A stretch of 64,000 bases of DNA from Beverwykella pulmonaria. Its lineage: Eukaryota; Ascomycota; Dothideomycetes; Pleosporales; Melanommataceae. The stretch covers positions 243,901-307,900 of the forward strand of contig BCHH01000016.1 of assembly GCA_001599595.1 (NCBI GenBank), given 5' to 3'. The position numbers were made by a program, and so were the translations under genes. Below the pieces are notes generated by a model that was not told the DNA's origin, did not search any database, and saw only the letters and a list, made by a program, of their open reading frames with translations. Within the stretch, counting starts at the first letter, position 1. Each line of letters starts with the position of its first letter. Positions 1 to 10,838 of this stretch are shown here, one piece after another.

Positions 1-1060
1 GCTGCATTGACTTCGGCCTTCTCTTGAAGCAGCCGCTCAACTACTGCAAGATGTCCTCCTTTTGCCGCTGCCTGGAGCGCCGTTCTTCCACTGTATCCTG
101 CTGCTGCATTGACTTCGGCCTTCTCTTGAAGTAGCCGCTCTACGATGACAAGTTGGCCTCCTTCCGCCGCCCATGACAGTGGCGTCCGGCCATTCTTGTC
201 TTTAAACTCCCGGCTGGCGCTCTTGTCGAGCAGCAGCTTGACCATTGCCTCATGCCCGTACCGTGCTGCCACTAATAGTTGCTCCTGATCATATTCCTCG
301 TCTTTAAACTCCGGTTCGGCGCCCTTGTCGAGCAGCACATTGACGACAGCCTCGCGCCCCTTCTCGGCCGCCCATGACAGCGGCGTCCGGCCATTCTTGT
401 CTTTAGACTTCAGGCCGGCGCTCTTGTCGAGCAGCAGCTTGACCACCGCCTCGTGCCCGTACCGTGCTGCGACTAATAGTTGCTCCTGGTCATATTCCTT
501 GTCTTTAGACTCCAGGTCAGCGCCATTGTCGAGCAACACATTGTCGAGCAGCACATTGACCACCGCCTCACGCCCCATCTCGGCCGCCCATAACAGTGGC
601 GTTCTGCCGTTCTTGTCTTTAGACTTCAGGTCAGCGCCATTGTCCAGCAGCACATTGACCACCGCCTCGCGCCCCATCTCGGCCGCCAATGACAGTGGCG
701 TTCTGCCAATCTTGTCTTTAGACTCCAGGTCGGCGCCATTGTCGAGCAGCACATTAACCACTGCCTCGTACCCATACCAGGCTGCCCACAACAGCGGCGT
801 CCGGCCATTCTTGTCTTTAGACTCTAGGTCGGCGCCATTGTCGAGCAGCACATTGACCACCGCCTCGCGCCCGTACCAGGCTGCCCACGACAGCGGCGTC
901 CGGCCATTCTTGTCTTTAGACTCCAGGTCAGCGCCATTGTCAAGCAGCACATTGACAACAGCCTCGTGCCCCTTTTCAGCCGCCCACGATAGCAGCGTCC
1001 GACTGTCGTTATTATTCGAGTCAGCATCAACTTTGCCTGATTTAAGCAGCACCTCGACAA
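1..1060 (-). repeat. Tandem ~99-bp ankyrin-coding repeats
   Basis: The DNA coding for the ankyrin tract is a tandem array with a 99-base period (33 codons). Units between about 310 and 1000 are nearly identical at DNA level, while those at 1060-1330 have diverged. One unit, near 526-555, carries an extra in-frame 15-base copy giving VLLDN twice. Array continues past the left edge. Confidence 0.9.
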
Positions 1061-2483
1061 CGGCCTCGTGCTTCATCTGGGCCGCCCACCACAGCGGTGT
1101 CAGTCCGTCTTTATCCTTCAAGTCGGCCTTAACATCGCTTCGAGCAAGTAGCATCTTGATAACCGTCTTATGGCCCCCCATTACCGCGTGCGTTAACGCT
1201 GTTCGTCCATCTTTATCCTTCAAATCAGCCTCAATGTCGCTTCGTGTCAGCAGCAACCATACAACGTCCTCGAGTCCTCTTGCTGCTGCGCGTAGTAGTG
1301 ATGTCAGCTTCCCGAAATTTATTAAATTCATTAGCGTACAATCAGGGTAGATCTCCTCCGGAGCAATGTTATCGCAATTCCCGGGGTTTTTCGATATCAG
1401 CCGCCCTGTTCGGATACATATCCTTCTCATAGGATATTGCGACAGTCTGAATTTCCTTCGATCAAACCGTTCGAATTCTTCACTCTGAACTCTCCGAAAT
1501 TGCTCCATTGTCCAAAATAAATCTCTCACGTAGATGGCGATCAATTTATCTTCTCCACCTTTTTCTTTACAATGGAGGATCGCAAGTCCTAGTCCTTGAC
1601 GGCCCCTACCTATGAAACGGAGTTCCAAATGAATCCCTCTGCTGCTCACAGTTAAAGGGCTGTTAGAGGTATCAAAAGGATTGGATTGGACGATGTTGTG
1701 GGAGCCTATGAATGAAGCTGGAGAGGTGGCCAGAAGTCCGCCGCGATTGTCAGAAGATCTCCATGCGAAGAGACTGTGGTCATCTGAGATCCTCATTATT
1801 TCTTCCTGGAGTCTAAGAAAAGCTCTTTCTCCTTCTCCGTAGAGCAATGGCATGTTGATGCCAAATATGCCCATTAAGCAATAGGCACGATCTTCAAGCC
1901 TCGTAGTTTTTCTCTTCGCAGCCCATGACATTCGTTGTGCGATGCTAGCCCTTTCAAGGCCATCGCTTTCGGAGAGGACACCTCTAGGAATACCGGTACA
2001 GTCGGACACAATTTGCTGAAGGTTTGCCTTGGTCCCTAGTTCCTTCCATCCCTCATCAAGAAATATCACCTTTGACGGAGCGATTAGCTCTTGAAGGGTC
2101 CATCCTCTGGTAAACCACCTGCTGCCTGAGAATTTGGCTTTAGACGGCACATCGGCAAGATATGCGTAACATACATTGGCATCTTGATACCAACGGAACA
2201 TTGAGTTGATTGCTTCGGACAGCTCCGCGCTGCTTCTCTTGTCAATGCAACAGGTGTCGATCCAAAAGTATTGTAAGTTATCCAGCCTTGCTTGTTCTCC
2301 ACAGAATCGGATCTTCACATAGCCAGGCTTATTCTTGCCAATGCCATTTATCAAGTCTTCAAAGGTGACCTCCTCGGTGTCCCCTCCCCATGTATGCGAA
2401 AGTATCGCATAGGGAGGAATGTCCTCATCGCCAAACTGAGTAAGACTGAAATTACCAGTGTCGCAGCGTCGCAAAAGACGCAT
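1..2483 (-). CDS. HET-domain protein with ankyrin repeats (3' end outside window)
   Basis: Single open frame of 827 codons from ATG at 2483 to the left edge with no stop, so the C-terminus is missing. Seen: an N-terminal HET (heterokaryon incompatibility) domain with the AILSHTWG motif near residue 26, FWIDTCCID near 73 and RGWTLQELIAP near 126, followed by the usual RAYCLMGIFGI and LYGEGERAF stretch. From about residue 385 there are about 13 ankyrin repeats; the middle ones are almost identical (cores such as AAWYGREAVVNVLLDNGADL). Known: HET domains trigger cell death on contact with a non-self partner or signal, and ankyrin or WD repeats act as the recognition part. Inferred: a non-self or pathogen sensing gene. 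The start is chosen because it begins the typical HET N-terminus MRLL. The only plus-strand long frame here is the antisense shadow of the repeats. What the partner is cannot be told. Confidence 0.93.
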   Translation of the reverse strand, partial: MRLLRRCDTGNFSLTQFGDEDIPPYAILSHTWGGDTEEVTFEDLINGIGKNKPGYVKIRFCGEQARLDNLQYFWIDTCCIDKRSSAELSEAINSMFRWYQDANVCYAYLADVPSKAKFSGSRWFTRGWTLQELIAPSKVIFLDEGWKELGTKANLQQIVSDCTGIPRGVLSESDGLERASIAQRMSWAAKRKTTRLEDRAYCLMGIFGINMPLLYGEGERAFLRLQEEIMRISDDHSLFAWRSSDNRGGLLATSPASFIGSHNIVQSNPFDTSNSPLTVSSRGIHLELRFIGRGRQGLGLAILHCKEKGGEDKLIAIYVRDLFWTMEQFRRVQSEEFERFDRRKFRLSQYPMRRICIRTGRLISKNPGNCDNIAPEEIYPDCTLMNLINFGKLTSLLRAAARGLEDVVWLLLTRSDIEADLKDKDGRTALTHAVMGGHKTVIKMLLARSDVKADLKDKDGLTPLWWAAQMKHEAVVEVLLKSGKVDADSNNNDSRTLLSWAAEKGHEAVVNVLLDNGADLESKDKNGRTPLSWAAWYGREAVVNVLLDNGADLESKDKNGRTPLLWAAWYGYEAVVNVLLDNGADLESKDKIGRTPLSLAAEMGREAVVNVLLDNGADLKSKDKNGRTPLLWAAEMGREAVVNVLLDNVLLDNGADLESKDKEYDQEQLLVAARYGHEAVVKLLLDKSAGLKSKDKNGRTPLSWAAEKGREAVVNVLLDKGAEPEFKDEEYDQEQLLVAARYGHEAMVKLLLDKSASREFKDKNGRTPLSWAAEGGQLVIVERLLQEKAEVNAAAGYSGRTALQAAAKGGHLAVVERLLQEKAEVNA

Positions 2484-3493
2484 TGCTTCGTTATGGAGCT
2501 GGACAGGGACAAGAGGTAGGAGTGGATCTCGGTCGGGGTTAAACGTGGCAGCCTAACTGAAAGAGAGGAGCAGCGCAACTCGCTCGTCCGATGAGAATAT
2601 CAGTCGTAGCTACTAACGTACGCAGAGCTATTGCATCTGAAAGCGAGATAGTGCCAGACTACTGGAAGTTAATTCCGCTATGCGTTAGTTTTTGAGTTAC
2701 TAAGCCTAGCCTGAGGCGGGATAGGCCGATTGCACAGCCCACAGTGTGGTGTAGTAAGGCTGCAGCAGGAGGCGAATTTGCAAGCGACTGACTGATTATG
2801 CTTATATCTTAAGAAGAGGACGAACACCCCGGTGATGCTAGCAGGGAGGACGGCCGACCCGCTCTGGCACTGACCTTGTCTGAGAGGCGTTGAATTTATT
2901 CTGGAGTGGAGGAAGAAAGAGGTTGAAATAGATATCAGATATCGCCACTTGCGGCGGGCGGGTGCCAAGAGATTATGTTGCAAGGGTCAAAATATGATTA
3001 TGTATGCCTGGGTCGTTATATGCTAGCCGAAATTGGTAGTTGGTTTGATCAGAAGTACCGACCGGGATAGCGGCCTTGCATGAAATTGTGCGCGACAGCA
3101 GGCATAAGCTAATGATAACTTATCAGCATCATAGCAAGGTTCTAAGGTCCAATAAGGCCATTCATAAGTATTATGGACTGGTAAGAGCTTGATGGTGGTG
3201 CTATAGGGAAGGAACTCTGTCACGCTATTGAGGGAGGTTCTCTGCAACTCAGGCACGAAGCGTAATTTATAGGTGAGAGGCGCCCTAGATCTTTGAAAAT
3301 AGCCATAGTACATTAGTTATACTCAATTTTGGTGAGGCTCGACGTGTGCGCAGAGTTATAGTTGCGTAAAGTTAAAGTACCTGTCATATTTTTCGGCACA
3401 GGTGGTTTTTCGGCTCGGTTGGATGGACGTTAAAGATTTCGCCGCGACAAGAACCTCATGTGAACCCATCTTCTCAGCCCACCATTCTCAGCA
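2484..3493. other. Intergenic, promoter side of HET gene and COQ3
   Basis: About 1 kb between divergently transcribed genes. Short frames on the minus strand (2678-2983, 3023-3313) have no recognisable domain and no coding-like composition. I see no RNA gene or repeat; it probably holds both promoters. Confidence 0.5.
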
Positions 3494-4414
3494 ATGCCAC
3501 CCTCCAATATTCCCAGAGCCCTGCACAGTCTACGCAAACTTACAATCCAAGCATTACATCGACCCACACCAATCCCCCGCGCACCTCGAATACCAACCGC
3601 AGCCACCCTCCGCCTCTCATCCACCCAGTCCTCCCCACACAACTCGTCCAAATCCTCCGTCGACCCAACAGAGGTCACACACTTCAATGCGCTCGCCTCG
3701 AGCTGGTGGGATCCCCACGGTCCCTCCCGCCTCCTCCACCTCATGAACCCACTCCGCCACGAGTTTATAACGCGGTGTCGGAACACCAAGATCACGTCCG
3801 GATCTGCCAATCCGTCTCAATTGCGCTATCTCGACATTGGGTGTGGCGGCGGTATATTTGCCGAGTCGGCAGCTCGACTACCAGGCACGCTATCCGTGAC
3901 TGCGATTGATCCAACGCCCGAGGTTCTTAAGATTGCAGAGGCGCATCAGAGACGGGATCCCATGCTGATGAAGGAAGGGAGGCTGATGTATCTGAATAAG
4001 TCGATTGAGGATCTTGCCGTCCCTGCGACGCCGGCGGATGGGTTCGATGTAGTTACCATCTTTGAAGTCATCGAGCACGTAAACGCGCCAGGCCCATTTC
4101 TCGAGAAGGTGCTGCAGCACGTCAAGCCTGGGGGATGGCTGGTGCTGTCGACCATCGCGCGGACGTGGACGAGCTGGGCGGTCACAAATGTCATGGCAGA
4201 AGATGTATTGCGGATGGTGCCCAAGGGGACGCATGATTGGGACAAGTATGTTAATGAAGCGGAATTGAGGGAGTGGTTTGCGAAGAGGGGGTGGGGGTCC
4301 AATGGGGGGATGGAGACTATGGGGGTGATGTATGTGCCGGGGCTAGGGTGGAAGCAGGTCCCTGGTGGTGAGGGATGGGGGAACTACTTCTTTGGGGTGA
4401 GGCGGGATTCGTAG
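3494..4414 (+). CDS. COQ3: Ubiquinone biosynthesis O-methyltransferase, mitochondrial
   Basis: Intronless, 306 residues. COQ3 methylates the two ring hydroxyls of polyprenyl-dihydroxybenzoate intermediates in coenzyme Q synthesis, using S-adenosylmethionine, on the matrix face of the inner mitochondrial membrane. Seen: a basic, Ser/Arg-rich N-terminus of about 55 residues without acids at its start, fitting a mitochondrial presequence; WWDPHG near 71; SAM motif I LDIGCGGGIFAE near 112; AIDPTPEVL; the EVIEHV motif; and LSTIARTWTSW, all typical of UbiG/COQ3. Length fits the family. The start ATG gives the presequence; no nearer ATG would keep it. Its 3' end lies 284 bases from the convergent mL41 gene. 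Confidence 0.95.
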   Translation: MPPSNIPRALHSLRKLTIQALHRPTPIPRAPRIPTAATLRLSSTQSSPHNSSKSSVDPTEVTHFNALASSWWDPHGPSRLLHLMNPLRHEFITRCRNTKITSGSANPSQLRYLDIGCGGGIFAESAARLPGTLSVTAIDPTPEVLKIAEAHQRRDPMLMKEGRLMYLNKSIEDLAVPATPADGFDVVTIFEVIEHVNAPGPFLEKVLQHVKPGGWLVLSTIARTWTSWAVTNVMAEDVLRMVPKGTHDWDKYVNEAELREWFAKRGWGSNGGMETMGVMYVPGLGWKQVPGGEGWGNYFFGVRRDS

Positions 4415-4698
4415 GGTGTAATGCGTGGATGTAGGATAGTCCAGAAGGCTGGAGTATAAATGATACCCACAATCGAAATGTACCGCACGCGTTCAAAACC
4501 ATCGTGTTTATGTGAGATTTATGATTTGACACATCATATGATACAGCTGTCTAAATTCCATTTCCAATCCCAGAAGATGTTACCGCTCATGAACGCCACG
4601 CAACGCCGACCTACACATTTGTCCGTTCATCAGGCCAAGCCCCAGCTCACCAGAATTCTCCCATCACGTACCAGCTCATAATATACACAATTCTCCGC

Positions 4699-5179
4699 TC
4701 ATTTCGTCTCCAACCCCGCCTTTTCCATCCGCCATTTTCTCAGAAACTCGTCTCCAGTAAACTTCTTGGTGTCAGGAAACATGAGGTTATACTGCGGCTT
4801 CGGCAGTTCGAATGTTATGGGTTTGTCGTCTTGCACGTCCAGCTTTTCTTTTATCCGTTCCTCTCGTAGTATTTCCTCCTGCTCCTTCTCGAGGAACGGC
4901 GAGCCCTAGTAGACTGTGTTAGCACTCAGATTCATGCTGTCTCCAACCGGCGCAACCCCTCCTCTTCAACTCTCCGGCGCAGGAAGTTCTTACCTGGACC
5001 CCGTTCGGCGGGTACACATATGTGCGCACTTTATCCCACTCCACTTTAAATCTGCCGAATTGATCGATTGTCCCCATCTTGCCGACATTGTTGCCTTTGT
5101 AGTAGTCTTTCTTCGCTTGTTTGGTGCTAAGGGGGAGGCGACGGATCGATTTTAGAAGAACAGGGCTAGGTTTGAACAT
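4699..5179 (-). CDS. MRPL27: Mitochondrial large ribosomal subunit protein mL41
   Basis: Two exons, 5179-4994 and 4905-4699, with an 88-nt GT-AG intron in phase 0; 130 residues. Seen: the short family signature RRLPLSTKQAKKDYYKGN, then GRFKVEWDKVRTYVYP, which is the mL41 (yeast MRPL27) core, with exon 2 adding SPFLEKEQ and a charged C-terminus ending in GLETK. It is a structural protein of the mitoribosomal large subunit. An in-frame upstream ATG at 5209 would add ten residues; the downstream start is preferred because family members begin close to the LPLTTKQ motif. It is divergent from UTP14, with 232 bases between the two starts, so they may share a promoter. Confidence 0.9.
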
Positions 5180-5411
5180 TGTAGCTTTTCCTTCTCCCTC
5201 CTGCTTCAACTCGAATAGGTGTCAATGACGGTCGTTGATAAACACTGCAACATGTTGTATTGTTGGTGGCCGTCAAATTTGGAGCTCCGCCGGCAGAACC
5301 CCGGGATCTGCGCAGGGTTCGTCTGTCAAAAAAAAATAACCGCCAAGATTTCGCATGCAACTTGAATTTTTGTCCGCGGAAGGACAGCCGAAAATCAACA
5401 ACGCGCACATC

Positions 5412-8400
5412 ATGCCGCCCCGGATATCACGAAGCTCACTCCAGAGCTCCAAGCCCTCCAAGCTTCTTCCAACCGGCGTAGCGAGTCGAAACCCGCGAAA
5501 AGCGCAAAAACGAGCGCTCGACGCATTTTCCATCGCCGGATACGAGCACTCCGACCGCATCAAAGTCCGCCAACACCGTCTGGGAGAACTGGAGCAATCT
5601 GGACCGAGTCGCTCGAAACGGCCTCGCAACGATGAAGACGAGGATGGAGAGGTAGATGAAGAGGCCGAGGTGAAGAGGCGGAAGAAGAAAGATGGAGATG
5701 AGAGCTTTGACGAGGGCAGCGACTCGGATGGGAATAATTGGACCATGGGGCATGTGGAAGATGATGATGATAGTGATATTGATAGTGACGAGGCATTTGG
5801 GGAGAGCGATGAGGAGAGGTTTGAGGGGTGGACGATTCGGGGGAGTCAGAGTCATCAGAAGGTGTCGAAGAGGGGGAAGAAAAGGGTTGAAGAGTTGGGG
5901 GATGAGGATGGGAATATTGATTTAGACGAGGGAGATAGCGCAGATGAAGAAGAGGATGAGGATGAGGATGATTTAGGTGAGGATGCTATTGATCTGGCGA
6001 CTGCACTCGATCAGTATGAAGATAGTGAGGAGGAAGAGGAGAAACCTCCGAAGACAAAAAAGTCAAAGGCACCTAAGAAGACTGTCTCTGCTTTCGATGA
6101 GAGCGAGGAGGAAGCAAAGCCCAGAAAGTCGACGAAGTCGAAAATTTCCATCTCCGCTTTTGACGACAGTACGGACGAGCTCAGCGACGAAGAAGACCTC
6201 ATGGCGGACAGGGCTTCCGACTTATCATCATCAGGGGACGACGAGAGCGATGAAGATGAGAAAAAGGCACAACTACAAAATTTGATTTCCTCTTTACCGT
6301 TCGAAGAAGAGGAACAACCCAAGACTCGTAGGGTCGAAGTTCATGAATCTGGCACCCCCTCCGAATTCGGTGTCTTTAGAAAAGTTGATTTATCGAGCTA
6401 CAAGCCCAAGATTACCGACCCCGAAAAGAAGAAGTCGCTCAAGCTACTACAGGACGATGTTAAGCCGTCAAGGCGGAATGATATTGCTAGGAAGCTAGAT
6501 GCACCTCTTCCGAAGCGTCAACAAGACAAGCTCGATCGGCAAGTTGCCAATGAAAAGGCCAATGAGACGCTAGGGCGATGGACCGATACCGTCAAGCAAA
6601 ACCGCCGCGCCGAACATCTATTCTTCCCTCTAAAGCACCCCAATTCTGGCGAATCATTCGGTGCCACCAATCTTGTACCTACTGCGTCCTCGGCCCCGGC
6701 GAACGATCTCGAGTCCACGATTCAGTCCATCCTAGAACAAAGTGGACTCTCCAATGAGAAGAACGACGAAGAGCAGATCCAGAAGTGGGAAGAGCTGCAA
6801 ACGAATAAACTTCCTTTGGAAGAGGTGACAAAGCGACGTGCACAGCTTCGGAGGGAGCGAGAACTTCTCTTCCGAGAAGAAGTCCGTGCACGAAGGATCA
6901 AGAAGATCAAGAGCAAGGCCTATCGAAGGGTGCATCGGAGGGAGCGCGAGAAGATTGCGCAGCGCGAAAGAGATAGTCTCAAAGCTGACGGCGTGGAGGT
7001 CTCGGAAGACGAGAGGGAGTACAATGATCGTCGCAGGGCTGAAGAGCGAATGGGCGCCAAACATCGTGAAAGTAAATGGGCTAAAGGCGTCAAGCAGAGT
7101 GGCAAAGCAGCCTGGGATGAAGATGCTCGCGCAGGCGTCACTGAGATGGCCAGACGAAACGAAGAACTTCGACGCCGTATCGAAGGCAAAGAAGTGCGTG
7201 ACGTGGATGATGAAGGCTCCGACTTCTCAAGCGAACAAGAGGATGATGATGATGACAGCGACAAGGATGGTAGAGATGCCCTCAAGCGACAACTCGGTCG
7301 CCTAAAGTCAAATCCATTCTCGACCGATGATTCCAAGCTGGGCTCCATGCAATTCATGCAGAAAGCTGAAGCTGCAAGAAAGGCCAGGAATGACGAAGAC
7401 ATTGAGCTCATACGGCGAGAGCTAGCTGGAGACGAAAGCAACAGCGAGGTCGAAGATGAGAATGCTGCTCGTGTCGGGCGCAAGAAATTTGGTCCGGGCA
7501 CAAAATTGGCTCTCCCAGCGTATAAACCTGAACGCAACGAGTTTGAGGAGAGACCTGCATCTGATGAGGAAGGGGAACAAGGAGGTTCTACTGACGGCAT
7601 CAAAAATCAAACGAGTGGTATTTCAAATGGCGGGCTGAAAGCCACTATGTCCAAATCCGCGCCTTCTACACCAAACAAAGGAAATGCATTTCTCACAAAA
7701 GCTTCAAAGGAAAAACACTCGACCAACGAAACCGACGCGTTATGGAAGGCACAAGACATAGTCTCGGCCCTTCAACAGAAGCCCAAAGCGAAATCTAAGC
7801 CCAAATCTCAATCGAAGCAGTCATCAGACGACGCATTTCCCGAACCTGAGGTCACGGCACCAGACGCGGACGGCTGGCAAACGGTCATAAAATACGGCAA
7901 TTCAGATGACGAGGAAGACGACCACGACGGTGTGGAAAACGAAGGAATCTATCCTGGCGTCGTCCTCCTCAATCAAGAACTTTCAGCAAAAGGCTTCGCA
8001 GGCGACGACGTCGAGGCCGAATTTGCCGCCGAAAAGTCCGCCATCATCGACGAAGAAGCGGACAAAACCATCACCACATCCCTGCCTGGCTGGGGCGCCT
8101 GGGTCGGCTCCGGACTCAGCAAGAACGCCCAAAAGAACAAGGGCAAGAAGACTGTCGAAAAGCAGAAGGGCATCAGGCCCGAGAACCGCAAAGATGCAGG
8201 CCTAGACCGTGTTATCATCAACCAAAAGCGCGTCAAGAAGAACACCAAATACATGGCGTCTTCGCTGCCCTTCCCCTTCGAGAACAAGGAACAGTATGAG
8301 CGGTCGCTGAGATTGCCGAAGGGCCAGGAGTGGACGACGAAGCAGACGTTCCAGGACTCGACCAAGCCGAGGGTTATTGTCAAACAAGGCATCATAAGAC

Positions 8401-8423
8401 CGATGCATAAGCCGCTGGTATGA
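5412..8423 (+). CDS. UTP14: U3 snoRNA-associated protein 14 (small-subunit processome)
   Basis: Intronless, 1003 residues. Utp14 is part of the nucleolar small-subunit processome and activates the helicase Dhr1, which removes U3 snoRNA from pre-18S rRNA. Seen: an N-terminal third of long acidic Asp/Glu runs (about residues 75-290), a basic middle with KSKAYRRVHRRER, the WAKGVKQSGK segment, a GWGAWVGSGL motif near 890 and the conserved C-terminal block with KYMASSLPFPFENKEQYE and VIVKQGIIRPMHKP. Length fits fungal Utp14. The ATG at 5412 begins the conserved MPPR start; an in-frame ATG at 5355 would add 19 residues of no known motif. Confidence 0.96.
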   Translation: MPPRISRSSLQSSKPSKLLPTGVASRNPRKAQKRALDAFSIAGYEHSDRIKVRQHRLGELEQSGPSRSKRPRNDEDEDGEVDEEAEVKRRKKKDGDESFDEGSDSDGNNWTMGHVEDDDDSDIDSDEAFGESDEERFEGWTIRGSQSHQKVSKRGKKRVEELGDEDGNIDLDEGDSADEEEDEDEDDLGEDAIDLATALDQYEDSEEEEEKPPKTKKSKAPKKTVSAFDESEEEAKPRKSTKSKISISAFDDSTDELSDEEDLMADRASDLSSSGDDESDEDEKKAQLQNLISSLPFEEEEQPKTRRVEVHESGTPSEFGVFRKVDLSSYKPKITDPEKKKSLKLLQDDVKPSRRNDIARKLDAPLPKRQQDKLDRQVANEKANETLGRWTDTVKQNRRAEHLFFPLKHPNSGESFGATNLVPTASSAPANDLESTIQSILEQSGLSNEKNDEEQIQKWEELQTNKLPLEEVTKRRAQLRRERELLFREEVRARRIKKIKSKAYRRVHRREREKIAQRERDSLKADGVEVSEDEREYNDRRRAEERMGAKHRESKWAKGVKQSGKAAWDEDARAGVTEMARRNEELRRRIEGKEVRDVDDEGSDFSSEQEDDDDDSDKDGRDALKRQLGRLKSNPFSTDDSKLGSMQFMQKAEAARKARNDEDIELIRRELAGDESNSEVEDENAARVGRKKFGPGTKLALPAYKPERNEFEERPASDEEGEQGGSTDGIKNQTSGISNGGLKATMSKSAPSTPNKGNAFLTKASKEKHSTNETDALWKAQDIVSALQQKPKAKSKPKSQSKQSSDDAFPEPEVTAPDADGWQTVIKYGNSDDEEDDHDGVENEGIYPGVVLLNQELSAKGFAGDDVEAEFAAEKSAIIDEEADKTITTSLPGWGAWVGSGLSKNAQKNKGKKTVEKQKGIRPENRKDAGLDRVIINQKRVKKNTKYMASSLPFPFENKEQYERSLRLPKGQEWTTKQTFQDSTKPRVIVKQGIIRPMHKPLV

Positions 8424-10838
8424 TGCGGCAAGACGCATTTGCATCACGGGCGGTGGATAGATACATATGTAGCTTGCCGTAGCTGAATGAGTGATTGTCC
8501 GCGCGGAGACATTGGGTCCCTCCACCTCCTTGGTTTGGTGCTACTCGGGCATCAAGACGGCGCTCCATGATGACGAATTATTTGCTTTGATTTGGTGACT
8601 TGAGTGATGTAACGATGTGGTTTGCGGAGGTTGAAACGAGCCATGCGACTATGCTGCTCTAGTGGGATAGTCACGGATCTAAGGTGCCGGGTAGCTTCTT
8701 AGAAGCTTCCGCTCTACCCAGCTTTCTCCTTGATTGACATCTTGCAATGCCTAGATTGACGTCTTTTTCAGGCGTAAGCAAGAACTAGGAACGCGCATTA
8801 GTACCTAACCCATTCCCAATGTCCTCATTAGAAAAGCTACATATCCAATCTGGACACCACACCACGATGCTTAAGTACCGTCATCCTCCACATCCAGACA
8901 CTGGATCCATGTCTGGATTATGTGCATCGTGCTAATCCGACTATGGGAATTTTTAACTGATCAAGCATAAAATGATCGGATCTAGGAAACTACATCAGCC
9001 ACGTACCCTGGTGGCGCACCGTGTTAGCCCCCATCTAGAATCCCTTGCTCTATCCTTGCCTCCACCTTGTCCCATCTTCTAAGAGCCGACTACCCGTCTT
9101 GTCGCCCGGATCTAGATCCTTAAAGCGTTCTGCCCTCCGGTGTACCATCAGCTTCCCAAGCCCCAAATTCCCTGGCCTTTTCCTTCTTCCTTTCTTCGTT
9201 CTAGGCGGTACATATATCCCAGGACCATTTCTACCGTTGTAGAAAATGGAATTGGAAGCCATCTGCCTTCCCCGAGTAACACCTCCATGGTTGTTCCAAT
9301 CATCTGATCTTTATTTCCTTCTTGTGCGCTTTTCGGTTCGGGTTCCTGGGATCTTTTAAGGAGATGGCCGAATCTACAAATCACACGATATCCCCATGGC
9401 TTTTGACGACGCTGGACGCCAACGCTACAAAATCTAAATCTTAAATCAAGGTATTTGTAGCTGTACAGGTGATCTCTATAACTACACATGGCTCTGCACA
9501 ATATCTACATGCGACCTGTAGAGGAGTCATTACGGGCGTTATGGCTTGATGCACATAATATATCCGACGCAAAGCTCTTGATCCTTCTGGCGGATTTCGA
9601 GACCTAGCTGTCGATATTGGAATACACGAAAAAACAGGATACTGACACCAGTGCTGGAATTCGTGTTTGCGGCTTGTGCGATTCATCTTCTTGTCTTCTT
9701 CGTCCACAGAATTATCTTTCGTTACCGGCTTCTCCATCCTGGAATATAGGCCGCCATACTATGTTCTCCCTTCGGATGTCGGTACTCAGACTGTTTGTTT
9801 TCTAGATACGATGGATTAGAGCAGTCCCGCTGGGGGTGGGAGGATGTGATCTGGGAAACGGCCATTATTATAGGACTGTCAGCTCTGTGGGAGTACGCTG
9901 AAGATTTCGACACCCTGAGGGAGTGAGTATACTACGACAGCTGTATAGCCTTTGAAAGCATTGACAACTTCGAGATAGGGACCCTCGCCTTCAGGATCGG
10001 ATGCTAAATCCTGGAACATCGCGTACCTTTCATCACTGCAAGGATCTACGAGAGCTCTTCGCGGCGAGAGTGGTCTTCGGGATTATCATTGGTGAGTCAG
10101 GTTTCTGTATACCTTCTTCTGTTGGTCTTAATGCATTGTATTTCATACCGGCACCGAAAAGCAAACGCATCAGACGAGTAGTGGACATACAACACAAATG
10201 GGGGGATGAAACTAGTCCTTTGAGGCTTTAACCCACCTGCTATATCTGCTTCTTTGTTCTGCGAATCAGCATGCACGAACCTGACGTGTTCGTTCGAAGG
10301 TAATGATAAGAAGTAAGATTGGTGTGTGTCAGAGGTTGGAAATGTGCCGCAGTGACCTTGATGGTTGTTGGTACTTCCGAACACCTCATCAACAACACCA
10401 CTCTCCACACTCCACACTCCACTTTAAAACGCCTATTTCCGCAATCTGGATATTATTCAAAGTGGAATCTCAGACTTCTTTCTCCCAACTTCCATTCTCA
10501 AACGCCAAACTTTGTCAACGTAGCACAACTGCGCAATCGCGCAATTGCTGCAGCGGCGATGGAGCCTGACCACACATGTATACTAACTGGCTCGTCCTTC
10601 TTAGTCTCCGCCTTGAATGCCAAGGTCTCCTTCGACAAACTGCAATCGTTCTGCAAATATTTTATGAACCTCCTTGAGCCTTAGGTCCTACTCTATTGCC
10701 TACACAACCTCGAGCTCTGCGCCGTATTCTTTCAGTTCCACATCTACAAACTCATCGAACAAAACATACTGGAACCGCGTTGACGAGCCCGTCCTCTCTT
10801 GGTCCATACTCACGCCATCAAGTCCGACTATAGCCTCC
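8424..10838. other. Gene-free 2.4 kb
   Basis: No frame here shows a known domain. A short plus-strand stretch near 10030-10100 resembles, only faintly, a membrane-transporter segment (ELFAARVVFGIIIG) but there is nothing consistent around it. No tRNA-like or repeat structure was seen. The last few hundred bases likely hold the promoter of the GH81 gene. Confidence 0.45.

Noticed and set aside
325..1350. 341-codon plus-strand frame rich in Ser and Leu
   Set aside because: It is the antisense reading of the ankyrin repeats; the minus strand carries the clear HET-ankyrin protein.
10001..10231. Possible membrane-transporter fragment
   Set aside because: Only one short hydrophobic stretch resembles a transporter; no flanking pieces in order.
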